A stretch of 64,000 nucleotides of DNA, taken from contig NZ_SOHM01000008.1 of assembly GCF_004403945.1 (NCBI RefSeq), forward strand, positions 1 through 64,000, read 5' to 3'. The notes beneath the pieces were generated by a model. It had not been told where the DNA came from and did no database searches. It saw only the letters and a program-made list of their open reading frames with translations. Each line of letters begins with the position of its first letter. The stretch's first letter is position 1. Source of the stretch: Cryobacterium lactosi. Lineage in GTDB: Bacteria; Actinomycetota; Actinomycetes; Actinomycetales; Microbacteriaceae. The position numbers and the translations under genes were made by a program. This document shows positions 17,895 to 27,223 of the stretch, piece after piece.

Positions 17895-19247
17895 TTACTC
17901 GCCGTTCAGCATCGGCGTCAGCTTCGCGTCGTATTCCTTCGCGAGGGCCTTGAGGTCGGTTGCACCCTCGATCTTGCTGAAGAACTCCTCCATCACGAGC
18001 GAGCCCTCCACCGTGGCCCAGCCTGGCGCCGCCGGGGTGAGCTTCGAGTTCGAGGCAGAGGCGATCAGCGCCTCGGCGAACTGGTCGTCACCGAGCGAGT
18101 CCACGTAGTCGCTGTTCGCCGGGCCGAGGCCGTTCTGGCCGAGCATGGTCTGGTAGTCCCCCGAGTAGATGATCTTGAGCAGGCTCTTGGCCAGCTCGGG
18201 GTTCTTGCTCGTCGCGGAGATACCGATGTTGGATCCGCCGGCGAAGACCGGGGCAGGTTTGCCGTCGTTGCCCGGCAGAGCGAAGACCGCGTTCTTGGTG
18301 TCATCCCAGGTGCGGGTGGCCTTGCCGTCGGCGTCGGTGCCGAGTGTTCCGATTGACCAGTGCGCCCAGGTGGGCGCCATGATCGTGGCGGCGGACAGCG
18401 AGGTGTTCGACGTGACCGCGCCCTCGGCATCCTTGATCTCGTCGCTGTCGTTGAGGTAGATGTACTGGTTGGAGTCCTTGGCGTCGTTGGGCGCGTTGGA
18501 GGCGGACTTGTACAGCTCCTGCAGCTGGGCGAGGCCCTTCAGGGTGTTCTCGGAGGCCAGCGTCGAGGTCCAGGTGCCGTCCTTGACGGTGGCGAGGTCG
18601 CCGTCGTTGGCGAAGATCCAGGAAATGCCGTTGCGCCAGTCCTGGCCGCCGAGGTAGAAGCCCGAGAAGTCGGGGATGCCCAGCGGGTCGGCGGCGTTGA
18701 TCGCGGCGACGCCGGCATTGAACTCGTCGAGGGTCGTGGGCTGCTCGACGCCGGCTGCCGCCCAGACGTCGGCCCGGGTGAACACGGCGCGCGAACCGAA
18801 GTAGTACGGCAGGGCATAGTTCTTCTCGCCCACCTTGCCGGCGTCGACGAAGGACTGCAGCAGCTTCTCGCCGCCGAGCTCCTCGTACAGGTCCGAGATG
18901 TCCAGGAACGCCCCCACGTTGGTGAAGGTCGACGACTGGGTGTTGCCCAGCTCGGCGACGTCAGGCGTGTTGTTGGCGTCCGGCAGCGAGGTGGTCAGCT
19001 TCGTGACGAGGTCTCCCCAGTCCTGCTGCTGGATGTTCAGCGTGGCGCCGGTCTCAGCGGTGAATTCCTTCTTGAGGTAGTCGCGCAGTTCATCGGGGGT
19101 GTCACCGCCGGCGAGCCACAGGGTGATGCTCTTGTCGCTGTTGTCGGAGGAGGCGTCAGCGCCGTCATCGGCCGCGGATGAACATCCCGCCAGCACGAGC
19201 GCAGAGGCGGCGGCCAGTGCGGTGAGAGATACGAGCTTTCTCTTCAT
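17895..19247 (-). CDS. extracellular sugar-binding lipoprotein of ABC importer
   Basis: Family-1 solute-binding protein, 450 residues. The start at 19247 (MKRKLVSLTALAAASALVLA) is chosen because a ribosome site (aaaggaaaag) and the signal peptide begin there; the frame extends 14 residues upstream. The lipobox is LVLAGCSS, so the mature protein is membrane-anchored outside the cell. A Ser/Asp-rich linker (AADDGADASSDNSDKS) follows. The cluster context points to chitobiose/GlcNAc- or muropeptide-type sugars; the ligand is not provable from sequence. Confidence 0.92.
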   Translation of the reverse strand: MKRKLVSLTALAAASALVLAGCSSAADDGADASSDNSDKSITLWLAGGDTPDELRDYLKKEFTAETGATLNIQQQDWGDLVTKLTTSLPDANNTPDVAELGNTQSSTFTNVGAFLDISDLYEELGGEKLLQSFVDAGKVGEKNYALPYYFGSRAVFTRADVWAAAGVEQPTTLDEFNAGVAAINAADPLGIPDFSGFYLGGQDWRNGISWIFANDGDLATVKDGTWTSTLASENTLKGLAQLQELYKSASNAPNDAKDSNQYIYLNDSDEIKDAEGAVTSNTSLSAATIMAPTWAHWSIGTLGTDADGKATRTWDDTKNAVFALPGNDGKPAPVFAGGSNIGISATSKNPELAKSLLKIIYSGDYQTMLGQNGLGPANSDYVDSLGDDQFAEALIASASNSKLTPAAPGWATVEGSLVMEEFFSKIEGATDLKALAKEYDAKLTPMLNGE

Positions 19248-19316
19248 GAGCTTTTCCTTTCGTGGATTGCCGACGTTGGCGGGCGCCACATCGTTGGTGC
19301 AGGGGAAGCGTTGGGG

Positions 19317-20492
19317 CTAGGAGACTCCGAGTTGTGCGGAGAGAACCATGACGGCCGCGCCGCGGAGAACGATGTCCTCCCCCTGTGCGGTCATGCGCAG
19401 GGTGAGATCGCCGGTTTCGGTGGCCATGGTCCGGGACCGGAGGGTCTCGACGGTGGCCGTGGAGAGCGGGCCGTCGAGAAGTTCGGGTGGCCCGCTCAAC
19501 ACGATCTCGAGCAGGTTGAGGGCTCCGACGACGGGAGCGAGGATGATGCCGAGGCGGCGGCCCGCTTCGGTGAGGATGTCGGACACGGCGCGCTCGGCAT
19601 CCGCCGGTGTGGCGGCCTGGGCGGTGGCGTCGTGGATCGCCGCGGTCAGCCGCGGGACCGAGAGCCACGCCTCGAGGCAGCCGGACTTGCCGCAGACGCA
19701 GAGCGGGCCGTCGTCGGTGCCGATGACGACGTGGCCGATCTCACCGGCGGCGAAGCGTTCACCGAAGATGGCCCGACCGCCGATCAGCAGGCCGGCGCCG
19801 ACACCGTGGCCCACCTTGACCAGGAGCAGATCGTGGTCGGCGCCGCCGAAGCTGTGTTCGGCGAGCACGGCGGCGTTGGCGTCGTTGACCACCCGCACCG
19901 GCAGGCCGGTCGCATCCTGCAGCCTGGCCTGGAGCGGCTGGTCCCGCCAGCCCAGGTTGGGCGCGTTCCGCACGACGCCGGCCCGGTCGACGATGCCGGG
20001 GGACCCGATGCCGACACCGAGGATCGGGGCGGTGGCCCGGGCGATCACCTGGGCGAGGAGTTCGGCGACCTTGTCGAAGGCGGCCTCGCCGCGGGCTCCG
20101 GCCAGCTCGACCTCCGAGCTGGAGAGCACCGCACCGTCGAGGCTGAGCACGGCGCCGCGCAACCGGGTGTGCCCGGAGAGGTCGAGCGACACGATCTGGA
20201 ACGCGACCCGGTTGATGTCCAGCAGGGTGGCCGGTTTGCCGGGGCGCGACTCCTGCCGCTGGCCGAGCTCGATGACGAGGTTCTCCCCCATCAGCTCGCT
20301 GATCAGGTCGGACACCGTCACCCGGGTCAGGCCGGTTTCCCGGGCCAGGTCCGCGCGGCTTTGCAGGCCGGAGCGATACAGCGTCTGCAGCACCAGGGTG
20401 CGGTTGTTCAGGCGGATGTGTTCGGGCAGGACCTTCGTCGTGGGACGGAGGGCCCGGTCCTGGATCATCCGCGGGGCGCCGGTAGCTGTCAT
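19317..20492 (-). CDS. ROK-family transcriptional repressor
   Basis: Sugar-responsive repressor, 391 residues. It has an N-terminal MarR-like winged helix (SRADLARETGLTRVTVSDLI) and a C-terminal ROK sugar-binding domain with the zinc cluster CVCGKSGCLE. It lies 69 bases upstream of the binding-protein gene on the same strand, so it probably controls the importer/GH3 operon and itself through the inverted repeat before its start. Confidence 0.92.
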   Translation of the reverse strand: MTATGAPRMIQDRALRPTTKVLPEHIRLNNRTLVLQTLYRSGLQSRADLARETGLTRVTVSDLISELMGENLVIELGQRQESRPGKPATLLDINRVAFQIVSLDLSGHTRLRGAVLSLDGAVLSSSEVELAGARGEAAFDKVAELLAQVIARATAPILGVGIGSPGIVDRAGVVRNAPNLGWRDQPLQARLQDATGLPVRVVNDANAAVLAEHSFGGADHDLLLVKVGHGVGAGLLIGGRAIFGERFAAGEIGHVVIGTDDGPLCVCGKSGCLEAWLSVPRLTAAIHDATAQAATPADAERAVSDILTEAGRRLGIILAPVVGALNLLEIVLSGPPELLDGPLSTATVETLRSRTMATETGDLTLRMTAQGEDIVLRGAAVMVLSAQLGVS

Positions 20493-20496
20493 GTTT

Positions 20497-20515
20497 GTTA
20501 GTAAACCTTACGAAC
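20497..20515 (-). promoter_or_regulatory. candidate ROK operator
   Basis: GTTAGTAA-acc-TTACGAAC is an inverted repeat matching at 7 of 8 positions, starting 5 bases before the ROK repressor ATG. The position implies autoregulation. The remainder of 20516-20657 is leader sequence with no gene. Confidence 0.5.
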
Positions 20516-20657
20516 GAAACGCGCGCAAGGGAGAACAAACTATTGGCCGAGTGTTTACCAAGTCGTGACGCGGCAGGGCCACCGCCCGCCGGGCCGGCCG
20601 TCCAGGCTCAGCGCGGCAGGCCGCGAAAGTGCGTGCGCTGCGAGGCCGATGAACACA

Positions 20658-21356
20658 TCACCCTCGGCATACTGCCCCGGAGACCGACAGATCGGCCCGG
20701 ACCCTGGTCTGCTCGATCAGGATCGCGTTTGCGCCGTCCACCGAGCTCGCCCAGGCGTCGGCCGCCTCGGGGCTCCGGCCGTGCCGGGTATGCCGGTCGA
20801 CCAGGCGGGAGTGCCGTTCTTCAGCGGCGGTCCGGCAGAACCAGGTCTCGGCGAGAAGCCCCGGGATCCGGTTCCACGGTTCCTGGTCGACGAGGAGGTA
20901 GTTGCCCTCCGCGATCACGATCCGGGTGCCGGCCGGAATCGCGATCTCGCCCGCTATGCCCTCATCGACCGTGCGCCCGAAGCTCGGCGCGTAGACCGTG
21001 TGGTCCTGCTCGTCGAGCACCCGGTTCAGCAGGGCGACGAAGCCCCACCCATCGAAGGTGTCGATGGCGCCCTTACGGTCGTGGATGCCGAGCCTGTCCA
21101 GGGTGGCGTTGGCCAGGTGGAAGCCGTCCATCGGCAGGTACACCGCTCCCGGCTGCCCGTCCCCCTCGTTGAGGCGGTCGACGAGCTGTTTGGCGAGAGT
21201 GGTCTTGCCCGCGCCGGGACTGCCCGTGATGCCGACGATGATGCGGCCATGCTCGGCCGGCAGGTCGAGGACGCGCCGGGCAAGGTCCTCCAGGGTGAGG
21301 TCGTCCACGTCGTCCTCGTCGATGTTCATGTGACAACTATCCAGGTTGATGAGCAC
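20658..21356 (-). CDS. P-loop nucleoside/nucleotide kinase-family protein
   Basis: A 232-residue PRK/uridine-kinase-like phosphotransferase (223 if started at the ATG at 21329). The P-loop is GITGSPGAGKTTLAKQL. Other PRK-family marks are VYLPMDGFHLANATLD, YAPSFGRTVDEGIAGEI and VIAEGNYLLVDQEPW. Relatives include pantothenate kinase-like and YggC/fructose-kinase-like proteins. The exact substrate is uncertain and no pathway partner is next to it. Confidence 0.85.
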   Translation of the reverse strand: MLINLDSCHMNIDEDDVDDLTLEDLARRVLDLPAEHGRIIVGITGSPGAGKTTLAKQLVDRLNEGDGQPGAVYLPMDGFHLANATLDRLGIHDRKGAIDTFDGWGFVALLNRVLDEQDHTVYAPSFGRTVDEGIAGEIAIPAGTRIVIAEGNYLLVDQEPWNRIPGLLAETWFCRTAAEERHSRLVDRHTRHGRSPEAADAWASSVDGANAILIEQTRVRADLSVSGAVCRG

Positions 21357-21481
21357 ATTGTCCTGCTCGATGTCGTCGGCAGCGCATCCGCCGTCGGCTC
21401 AGTACGACCGGCCGCGTGCCCCTTCTCCCTGCGCCGAAGCGGTGGCACGATTGGCCTGAGCCGAACTGGAGGTGGCCCGTC

Positions 21482-22147
21482 GTGATCGTGGCATTCGGCG
21501 CGGTGCTGCCCGTTGCGGTCGCGGTCGCACTGAGCCCGTTCCCGATCATCGCCGTCGTTCTTGTCCTGCTCTCCCCGTCCGGACGCTCCGCCGGGCTGGC
21601 ATTCCTGGCTGGTCGGGTCGTGGGCGTTGCGCTGATCGTTGTGCTCGTCGCCGCGATCTCGGACCTCCTGGAGCGATCGGAGGATGCCGCACCCATAGTC
21701 GCGCTGCTCCGCCTTCTCGTGGGTGCCGCCCTGGTGGTGCTGGCGGTGTGGAAGTGGCGGGGCCGGCCCAGAACCGCGGCCGACTCGGCCCTGCCCGCCT
21801 GGATGGGCGCGATCGAGGGCAGCTCGCCCGCCGGGGCCGCCAGGCTGGCGTTCCTGCTCTCGGTGGCCAACCCGAAGGAGCTGCTGCTCGGAGTAGGGGC
21901 CGGCGTCACCATCGGCAGCGCGGGCCTCCCCCTGGCCGCGACGCTCACGGTGGCCGCCGGGTACACGGTGATCGCGTGCCTGAGCGTCCTCGTCCCCGTG
22001 GGCGTCTTCGTCGTTGCCGGCGAGCGGATCCGGGAACGGCTGAACGAGGTCAGGGAGTTCCTGGTTCGCCACAACACAGCGATCATGAGCGTGGTGTTAC
22101 TCGTGATCGGCGCCGCCCTCATCGGTGGCGGCCTGGCCGATCTGTGA
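21482..22147 (+). CDS. GAP-family (Sap/LysE-like) membrane protein
   Basis: A 221-residue polytopic protein. The GTG start at 21482 follows the ribosome site ctggagg; 22 further upstream residues are in frame but lack membrane character. About six helices are seen: FGAVLPVAVAVALSPFPIIA resembles the first helix of GAP/sulfolipid-addressing proteins, and the last is near MSVVLLVIGAALIGGGLADL. The family is linked in mycobacteria to glycolipid transport; the role here is unknown. Confidence 0.78.
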   Translation: MIVAFGAVLPVAVAVALSPFPIIAVVLVLLSPSGRSAGLAFLAGRVVGVALIVVLVAAISDLLERSEDAAPIVALLRLLVGAALVVLAVWKWRGRPRTAADSALPAWMGAIEGSSPAGAARLAFLLSVANPKELLLGVGAGVTIGSAGLPLAATLTVAAGYTVIACLSVLVPVGVFVVAGERIRERLNEVREFLVRHNTAIMSVVLLVIGAALIGGGLADL

Positions 22148-22352
22148 GCTGACCTGACCCGGAGCGTGATCACCGGGCGCCGCTTCGCGATTCCGGAGCG
22201 ACGTATTCACGCGCGCGGGCGGCAGAACACGGTGATTCCCTGCGAATCCCCGCATGAAAACACCGCCGAGCCCCGGATACGCTGGTGGCGGCGCGCACCG
22301 ATGCGCGTCAAACCCGCCGCGCTCGCGGCATTCACGAGGACGGGAGGTTCCC

Positions 22353-23744
22353 ATGTCGAATTACATTGCAGATGCACTGGTCGGTGAGCCCGAGGTTCTC
22401 GAAGACGCTGGCACCACCGGCCTGGTCGGATCCCCCGCTTGGCTGCGGCTGAAGAACGCCGCCACGGCCCTCCAATCGATGCAGGCGCAGGACGGCTCGA
22501 TCCCCGAGCCCGGCGCTCACCGGGATGCCCGCGCATCCGTCGCCGAGATCACCACGGCAATCACCGAGCTCGCCGCAGATTTCCCGCACGACGCCGAATA
22601 CCTGGCCGCCGTGGTGGTCGACTTCGACCGCTGGGCGGCCGAGAACTTCGGCGTGCCCGACTTCTACGACTCGCTGATGGCCTTCCAGCCTCAGCAACAG
22701 CGGGCGAACGGCATGCGGCACCTCGTGGTGTTCCCGATGTACACACAGAACGGCAGCACCAACCGGCTCGTGGAGGCGGTGCTGATCGAGGTGATCTGGC
22801 CGGAGTTCGTGGCCGAACTGGAGCTTGAATACACGAACAAGCTGTTCGTGCCCATCAGGTTCCTCGACTTCACGGCCGGTTACGACACCAATTCGGCTGT
22901 GCTGTTCCCCGAGACCGTCGCGATGCGGCAGATCCCCACCTTCACCTGGGGCGCGATCTTCGCCGACCGGGAGGCCGCGAGGTTCCGCCGCGTGGTGCGG
23001 GCCGCCGCCGAGATCACCAGGCTCGAGCTGCCCGCCGACGCCGCGGCGCTGCTGGACGATCAGCACCTCACCGAAGAGACCTTCGTGATGTGGGACCTCA
23101 TCCACGACCGCACCCACATGCGAGGTGACCTGCCGTTCGACCCGTTCATGATCAAGCAGCGGATGCCGTTCTTCCTCTACTCGCTCGAGGAGCTGCGCTG
23201 CGACCTCACCGCGTTCCGCGAATCGGTGAAGATCGAACGCGACGACGCCGCCAGCCCCGAGGCGCGCCGGCACGCCAAGCTCGTGCAGTACGCGGTGATC
23301 TTCGACCGGATCTTCAGGTTCGCCATCACCGGCACGAGGGTGCGCAACTACGACGGCCTGGGTGGCCAGCTGCTGTTCGCCTGGCTGCACCAGCACCACG
23401 TTCTGCACTGGACCGACACGGCGCTCTCCTTCGACTGGGAGGCGGTGCCCGACGTGGTGATCGCGCTCGGCGCCCAGATCGACGAGCTGTACTGGGAGTC
23501 GATCGACCGGCCGAAGAAGGCGCACTGGCTGGCGGCGTACCAGATGCTCACGAAGACCCTCACGCCCAACCCGGCGTCGACCTGGGCGCGCGGGCTGCCG
23601 CTCGAAGTGCTCGCCGGGCCGCCGAAGGGCTACACCGACCTCGTCCTCGATGACGAGTTCCCGCTCTCGATGTTCTTCGAGGCGCTCGACAAGAAGATGA
23701 AGCCGGTCATCGAGTCGACCGTGGGCATCACCGCGGATGCCTGA
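22353..23744 (+). CDS. uncharacterised protein, DUF6421-like
   Basis: A 463-residue soluble protein without a signal or membrane segment, started at the ATG behind gggaggttccc. I recognise only a resemblance to a family restricted to actinobacteria. It has patches rich in aromatic and acidic residues (VMWDLIHDRTHMRGDLPFDP; the HDRTHMRG motif could bind a metal) and FAWLHQHHVLHWTDTALSFD. Its stop overlaps the SDR start by 8 bases, so the two are probably made together. No reaction can be assigned. The 205 bases before it hold no gene. Confidence 0.7.
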   Translation: MSNYIADALVGEPEVLEDAGTTGLVGSPAWLRLKNAATALQSMQAQDGSIPEPGAHRDARASVAEITTAITELAADFPHDAEYLAAVVVDFDRWAAENFGVPDFYDSLMAFQPQQQRANGMRHLVVFPMYTQNGSTNRLVEAVLIEVIWPEFVAELELEYTNKLFVPIRFLDFTAGYDTNSAVLFPETVAMRQIPTFTWGAIFADREAARFRRVVRAAAEITRLELPADAAALLDDQHLTEETFVMWDLIHDRTHMRGDLPFDPFMIKQRMPFFLYSLEELRCDLTAFRESVKIERDDAASPEARRHAKLVQYAVIFDRIFRFAITGTRVRNYDGLGGQLLFAWLHQHHVLHWTDTALSFDWEAVPDVVIALGAQIDELYWESIDRPKKAHWLAAYQMLTKTLTPNPASTWARGLPLEVLAGPPKGYTDLVLDDEFPLSMFFEALDKKMKPVIESTVGITADA

Positions 23745-24414
23745 TCCCGTGGGTGATACGCGCGCCGTCGCCGGCCACACCGTGCTTCTAGCCGGGGCCA
23801 CCAGCGCTGCCGGGGTGGCCGTCGCGGCCGCCCTGGCCGGCGCCGGCGCCCGGGTGCTTGCCGTGGGTTCCGACGCGGGTCGCCTGGAGCGGGTGCGCGC
23901 GGCGGCGCCGGACGCATCCGTGTACGTGTGCGACCTGGCCGATTTCACCGCTGTGACGGCCCTGGCCGCCACGGTGCACGCCGAGCACGGACCGATCGAC
24001 GCTCTCGTGCACCTGGTCGGCGGCTGGCGCGGCGGCGGCGGACTCGACGGCCAGACCGACGAGGACTGGGACTTCCTGCACGAGCGGGTGATCGGCACGC
24101 TGCGGAACACCACCCGCGCGTTCAACGCCGACCTGCTCGCCTCCCTCGCCGGCCGGTTGGCGATCGTGTCGTCGGTGTCGGTGACGGCGCCCACTCCCGG
24201 CGGCGCGAACTATGCCAGCGCCAAGGCCGCCGCCGAAACCTGGACCAGGGCGGTGGGGCACGGCTTCGCCAAGTCCGGCAACACCGCCGCGGCCGTGATC
24301 TTCGCGGTGCGCGCCCTCGACGGGCTCGAATCCCGGCTGGCCGCCGAGGTCGTGGCCCTCTGGGACTCCCCCGCGGATGCCCTGAACAACACCCGCCGCA
24401 TCCTCACCCCCTGA
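23737..24414 (+). CDS. short-chain dehydrogenase/reductase
   Basis: A 225-residue Rossmann-fold protein. The nucleotide motif deviates: AGATSAAGVAVAAALA in place of the usual TGxxxGIG. The active-site region keeps Ser (SSVSVTAP) and Tyr-x3-Lys (YASAKAA). The substrate is unknown. It overlaps the DUF6421-like gene by 8 bases, suggesting a joint function. Confidence 0.85.
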   Translation: MPDPVGDTRAVAGHTVLLAGATSAAGVAVAAALAGAGARVLAVGSDAGRLERVRAAAPDASVYVCDLADFTAVTALAATVHAEHGPIDALVHLVGGWRGGGGLDGQTDEDWDFLHERVIGTLRNTTRAFNADLLASLAGRLAIVSSVSVTAPTPGGANYASAKAAAETWTRAVGHGFAKSGNTAAAVIFAVRALDGLESRLAAEVVALWDSPADALNNTRRILTP

Positions 24415-24456
24415 CCGCGCCGCCCGACCGCGCCGCCCTCCCGAGTGGCTACGGCG

Positions 24457-24526
24457 CGTTGTGCGGGTGCCGCGCCGCTATGCGGGTGGCGTGCCACCCG
24501 CATAGCGGCGCCTGACCCGCACAACG
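24457..24526. repeat. 40-bp dispersed palindrome, copy 2, inside a larger nested hairpin
   Basis: The core at 24472-24511 has the same 19-base arms as the copy at 1467-1506 with gt in the centre instead of gc. Here it is nested in outer arms cgttgtgcgggt (24457-24468) and acccgcacaacg (24515-24526), giving a 70-base near-continuous hairpin. Both copies lie in non-coding DNA behind a gene. Confidence 0.8.
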
Positions 24527-24530
24527 ACGA

Positions 24531-24562
24531 CGCGGCCCAGTCCTGGAGAGGACTGGGCCGCG
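24531..24562. terminator. bidirectional terminator-like hairpin
   Basis: A perfect 13-bp stem (cgcggcccagtcc / ggactgggccgcg) with a 6-base loop, between the convergent SDR and MMPL genes. There is no T-run, as is common in actinobacteria. Confidence 0.7.
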
Positions 24563-24592
24563 TAGGGTCAGCGTGGGCTGCGGTCTCGCCGG

Positions 24593-27127
24593 CTAGCTCC
24601 GCGGCGCCGCCACGGTCTCCTGCTCGGGCTCGTCCACCGGGTGCACCGGGTGGGTGCGCTCGAGGGACGCCCCCTCCACGTCCACGTTGGGCAGAATGCG
24701 GTCCAGCCACTTCGGCAGCCACCACGCCGCGTCACCGAGAAGGTGCATCACGGCGGGGATGATGAGCAACCGAACGACGAACGCATCCAGCAGCACGCCG
24801 ATTGCCAGGCCGAAGCCGATCGACTGGATCATCACCGAGTTCGAGAACACGAAGCCGGAGAACACCGAAGCCATGATCAGCGCGGCAGCGATGACGACGG
24901 TGCGTCCGGCGTGGAAACCACGCTGCACAGCCAGCCGCGCCGGTGCGCCGTGCGCGTACGCTTCACGCATCCCGCTGACCAGGAACAGCTGGTAGTCCAT
25001 GGCCAGCCCGAACAGCACACCGACCACCAGGATCGGCAGGAAGCTCAGGATGGGCCCCGGATCGTGGATGCCGAACAGGAAGCCGAGCCAGCCCCACTGG
25101 AAGACCGCCGTGATGGCGCCGAAGGAGGCGAACAGCGACAGCACGAAGCCCAGCGTGGCGGTGACCGGCACCAGGATCGAGCGGAACACGAAGATCAGGA
25201 TGATCAACGAGAGTCCCACGACCACGAGCAGGTACAGCGGCAAGGCGTCGGCGAGCTTTTCGCTCACATCGATGTTGCCGGATGCGTTGCCCGCGACGCC
25301 GAGGGAGCTGACGCCGTCGATGTCGAGGCCCCGCAGGTCGCGCACGAGTTGTTCGGTCGACTCGCTGGTCGGCCCCTCCGCGGGGATGACCTGGAAGGCC
25401 AGCAGCAAGTCGTCGTCGGACGCTCCGATCGGCGCGACCGCGACGACGTCGTTCTCCGCCTTGAGCGCGGTTCCGATGCGTACCTGTTCGGCGATGAGGT
25501 CGTCGTCGGTTATGGCGGTGTCGAGGTCGGCGACCACGAGTAGCGGGCCGTTGATGCCGGCGCCGAACTTGTCGTCGACGAGCTTGTAGGCCCGGTACGC
25601 GCTCGAGTCGAGCGGCTCGGACGAGCCGGCGGGCAGGCCCAGCCGCATCGACAGCGCCGGGATCGCCACGATCAGCAGCACGACGATGCCCGCGATCACG
25701 GTGACGACGGCGCGCACCGTGTTCATCGGCTTGTCGGGCGCCACGACCTTCGCGTGCGGGGTGCCGATGTGCGCGCGGGCCTTCTTGGTGAGGATCTTGG
25801 TGCCGACCAGGCCCAGCAGAGCCGGTGTCAGGGTGATCGCGATGAGGATCGCGACGAAGACGCAGACGGCGCCGACGGTACCCATCAGCCCGAGGAACGG
25901 GATGCCGGTGAGGTTGAGGGCGAGCAGCGCGATGAGCACCGTGGCGCCGGCGAACACGACGGCGTTACCCGAGGTGCCGTTGGCCAACCCGATCGACTCC
26001 TGCATCGGCACGCCGTTCCGCAGCTGGGTGCGGTGTCGGTTGAGGATGAACAGTGAGTAGTCGATGCCGACCGCGAGGCCCAGCATCACACCCAGGACCG
26101 GGGTGACGGAGAGCATCTCGACGGAGCCGGACAGGGCGAGCGATGCGAGCACGCCGACGCCCACGCCGACGAGCGCGTTGATCAGGGGGAGTCCTGCACC
26201 GATCAAGGTGCCGAGCATGACGAACAGCACGACGGCCGCGATGATCACGCCGCCGATCTCGCCCGGGCCGAGGATCTCGGGAATGCTCGCGGCGATGTCG
26301 TTGGAGACCTCGGCCGTGACGCCGTCGATGCCGGCGTTGTCCATCTCCCCGACGATCGCCTCCTTCGACTCGGCGGGCACCTGGTTGAGCGAGGTGTCGA
26401 ACTGCAGGCTCGCGACGGCGGTCGTCTCGTCAACCGAGACCTGGCGGATGCCCGCTGCCAGGTCGAGCAGGTCGGAGCCCTGCTCGAGCGTGACGCTCTG
26501 GGCCTCGAGTTCGGTGCGACTCGCATCCAGGGTGGCCTGCTGCGCGGCGATCGCCGCGGCGCCCGCGTCGATCTGGGCTTGCTGCGCGTCGAGGGTCGGC
26601 TGGGCGGCTTCAAGCTGCCCGGCGGCCTCGGCCTGGCCGCGGGCGGCGTCGAGCTGCGCCTGACCGGCCGTGAGCTGTGCCGTGGCCGCATCGATCTGAG
26701 CCTGACCGGCGTCGATCTGGGCGGTGCCGTCGGTGATCTGTGCGCGGCCGTCCACGATCTTCTGGGCCTGGTCGTCGATCTGAGCCTGGGTGTCGAAGGG
26801 GTTCGTGCTCGACTTCACGTTGTCGAGCCCGACGGTGTCGGTGAGCAGGTCGCCGATCGCGGTCTTCTGCTCGGCCGTGAACGCCGAGTCGTCGGTGGTG
26901 GTGAAAACGACGGTCCCCCGACCGCCGCTGGCAGCCGGGAACTTCTCGGCGAGCTCGTCGCTGACGGCCTGAGTGGCAGTACCGGGGATACTCACGGCGG
27001 AGGTGAGCGTGCCGCCGAACAGCGCGAACGCACCGCCGGCGAGGCCGAGAATGACCACCCAGGCCACGATGATCAGCCAGGCTCGGCGGGCGGAGAACCG
27101 GCCGAGTCGGTAAAGGAGGGATGCCAT
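24593..27127 (-). CDS. MMPL/RND-family membrane transporter
   Basis: Proton-driven exporter of lipids or drugs, 844 residues. TM1 is near residues 15-35, and two blocks of five to six helices follow, starting near residue 285 and 640. The large first extracellular domain holds an unusually regular heptad-like series (AQIDAGQ, AQIDAAT, AQLTAGQ, AQLDAAR and related) at about 110-205, likely a coiled coil. GxxxDY motifs for proton relay are present (GLAVGIDYSLFIL and GLAMDYQLFLV). It is followed by the TetR regulator's operon partner at 27224 on the same strand. Confidence 0.92.
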   Translation of the reverse strand: MASLLYRLGRFSARRAWLIIVAWVVILGLAGGAFALFGGTLTSAVSIPGTATQAVSDELAEKFPAASGGRGTVVFTTTDDSAFTAEQKTAIGDLLTDTVGLDNVKSSTNPFDTQAQIDDQAQKIVDGRAQITDGTAQIDAGQAQIDAATAQLTAGQAQLDAARGQAEAAGQLEAAQPTLDAQQAQIDAGAAAIAAQQATLDASRTELEAQSVTLEQGSDLLDLAAGIRQVSVDETTAVASLQFDTSLNQVPAESKEAIVGEMDNAGIDGVTAEVSNDIAASIPEILGPGEIGGVIIAAVVLFVMLGTLIGAGLPLINALVGVGVGVLASLALSGSVEMLSVTPVLGVMLGLAVGIDYSLFILNRHRTQLRNGVPMQESIGLANGTSGNAVVFAGATVLIALLALNLTGIPFLGLMGTVGAVCVFVAILIAITLTPALLGLVGTKILTKKARAHIGTPHAKVVAPDKPMNTVRAVVTVIAGIVVLLIVAIPALSMRLGLPAGSSEPLDSSAYRAYKLVDDKFGAGINGPLLVVADLDTAITDDDLIAEQVRIGTALKAENDVVAVAPIGASDDDLLLAFQVIPAEGPTSESTEQLVRDLRGLDIDGVSSLGVAGNASGNIDVSEKLADALPLYLLVVVGLSLIILIFVFRSILVPVTATLGFVLSLFASFGAITAVFQWGWLGFLFGIHDPGPILSFLPILVVGVLFGLAMDYQLFLVSGMREAYAHGAPARLAVQRGFHAGRTVVIAAALIMASVFSGFVFSNSVMIQSIGFGLAIGVLLDAFVVRLLIIPAVMHLLGDAAWWLPKWLDRILPNVDVEGASLERTHPVHPVDEPEQETVAAPRS

Positions 27128-27223
27128 AGTCCTAGAGGTTCTTTCTTGATGTCGGGTTACTGATGGTGTCTCGCATCACGTCATCGGGAAGAGAGTTGGT
27201 GGTGGGGCAGGGAAAGGACGAGG

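Noticed and set aside
22332-24194. 620-codon minus-strand frame across the DUF6421-like and SDR genes
   Set aside because: It spans two plus-strand genes with good starts and ribosome sites. Its composition is Arg/His/Val repeats typical of a codon shadow.
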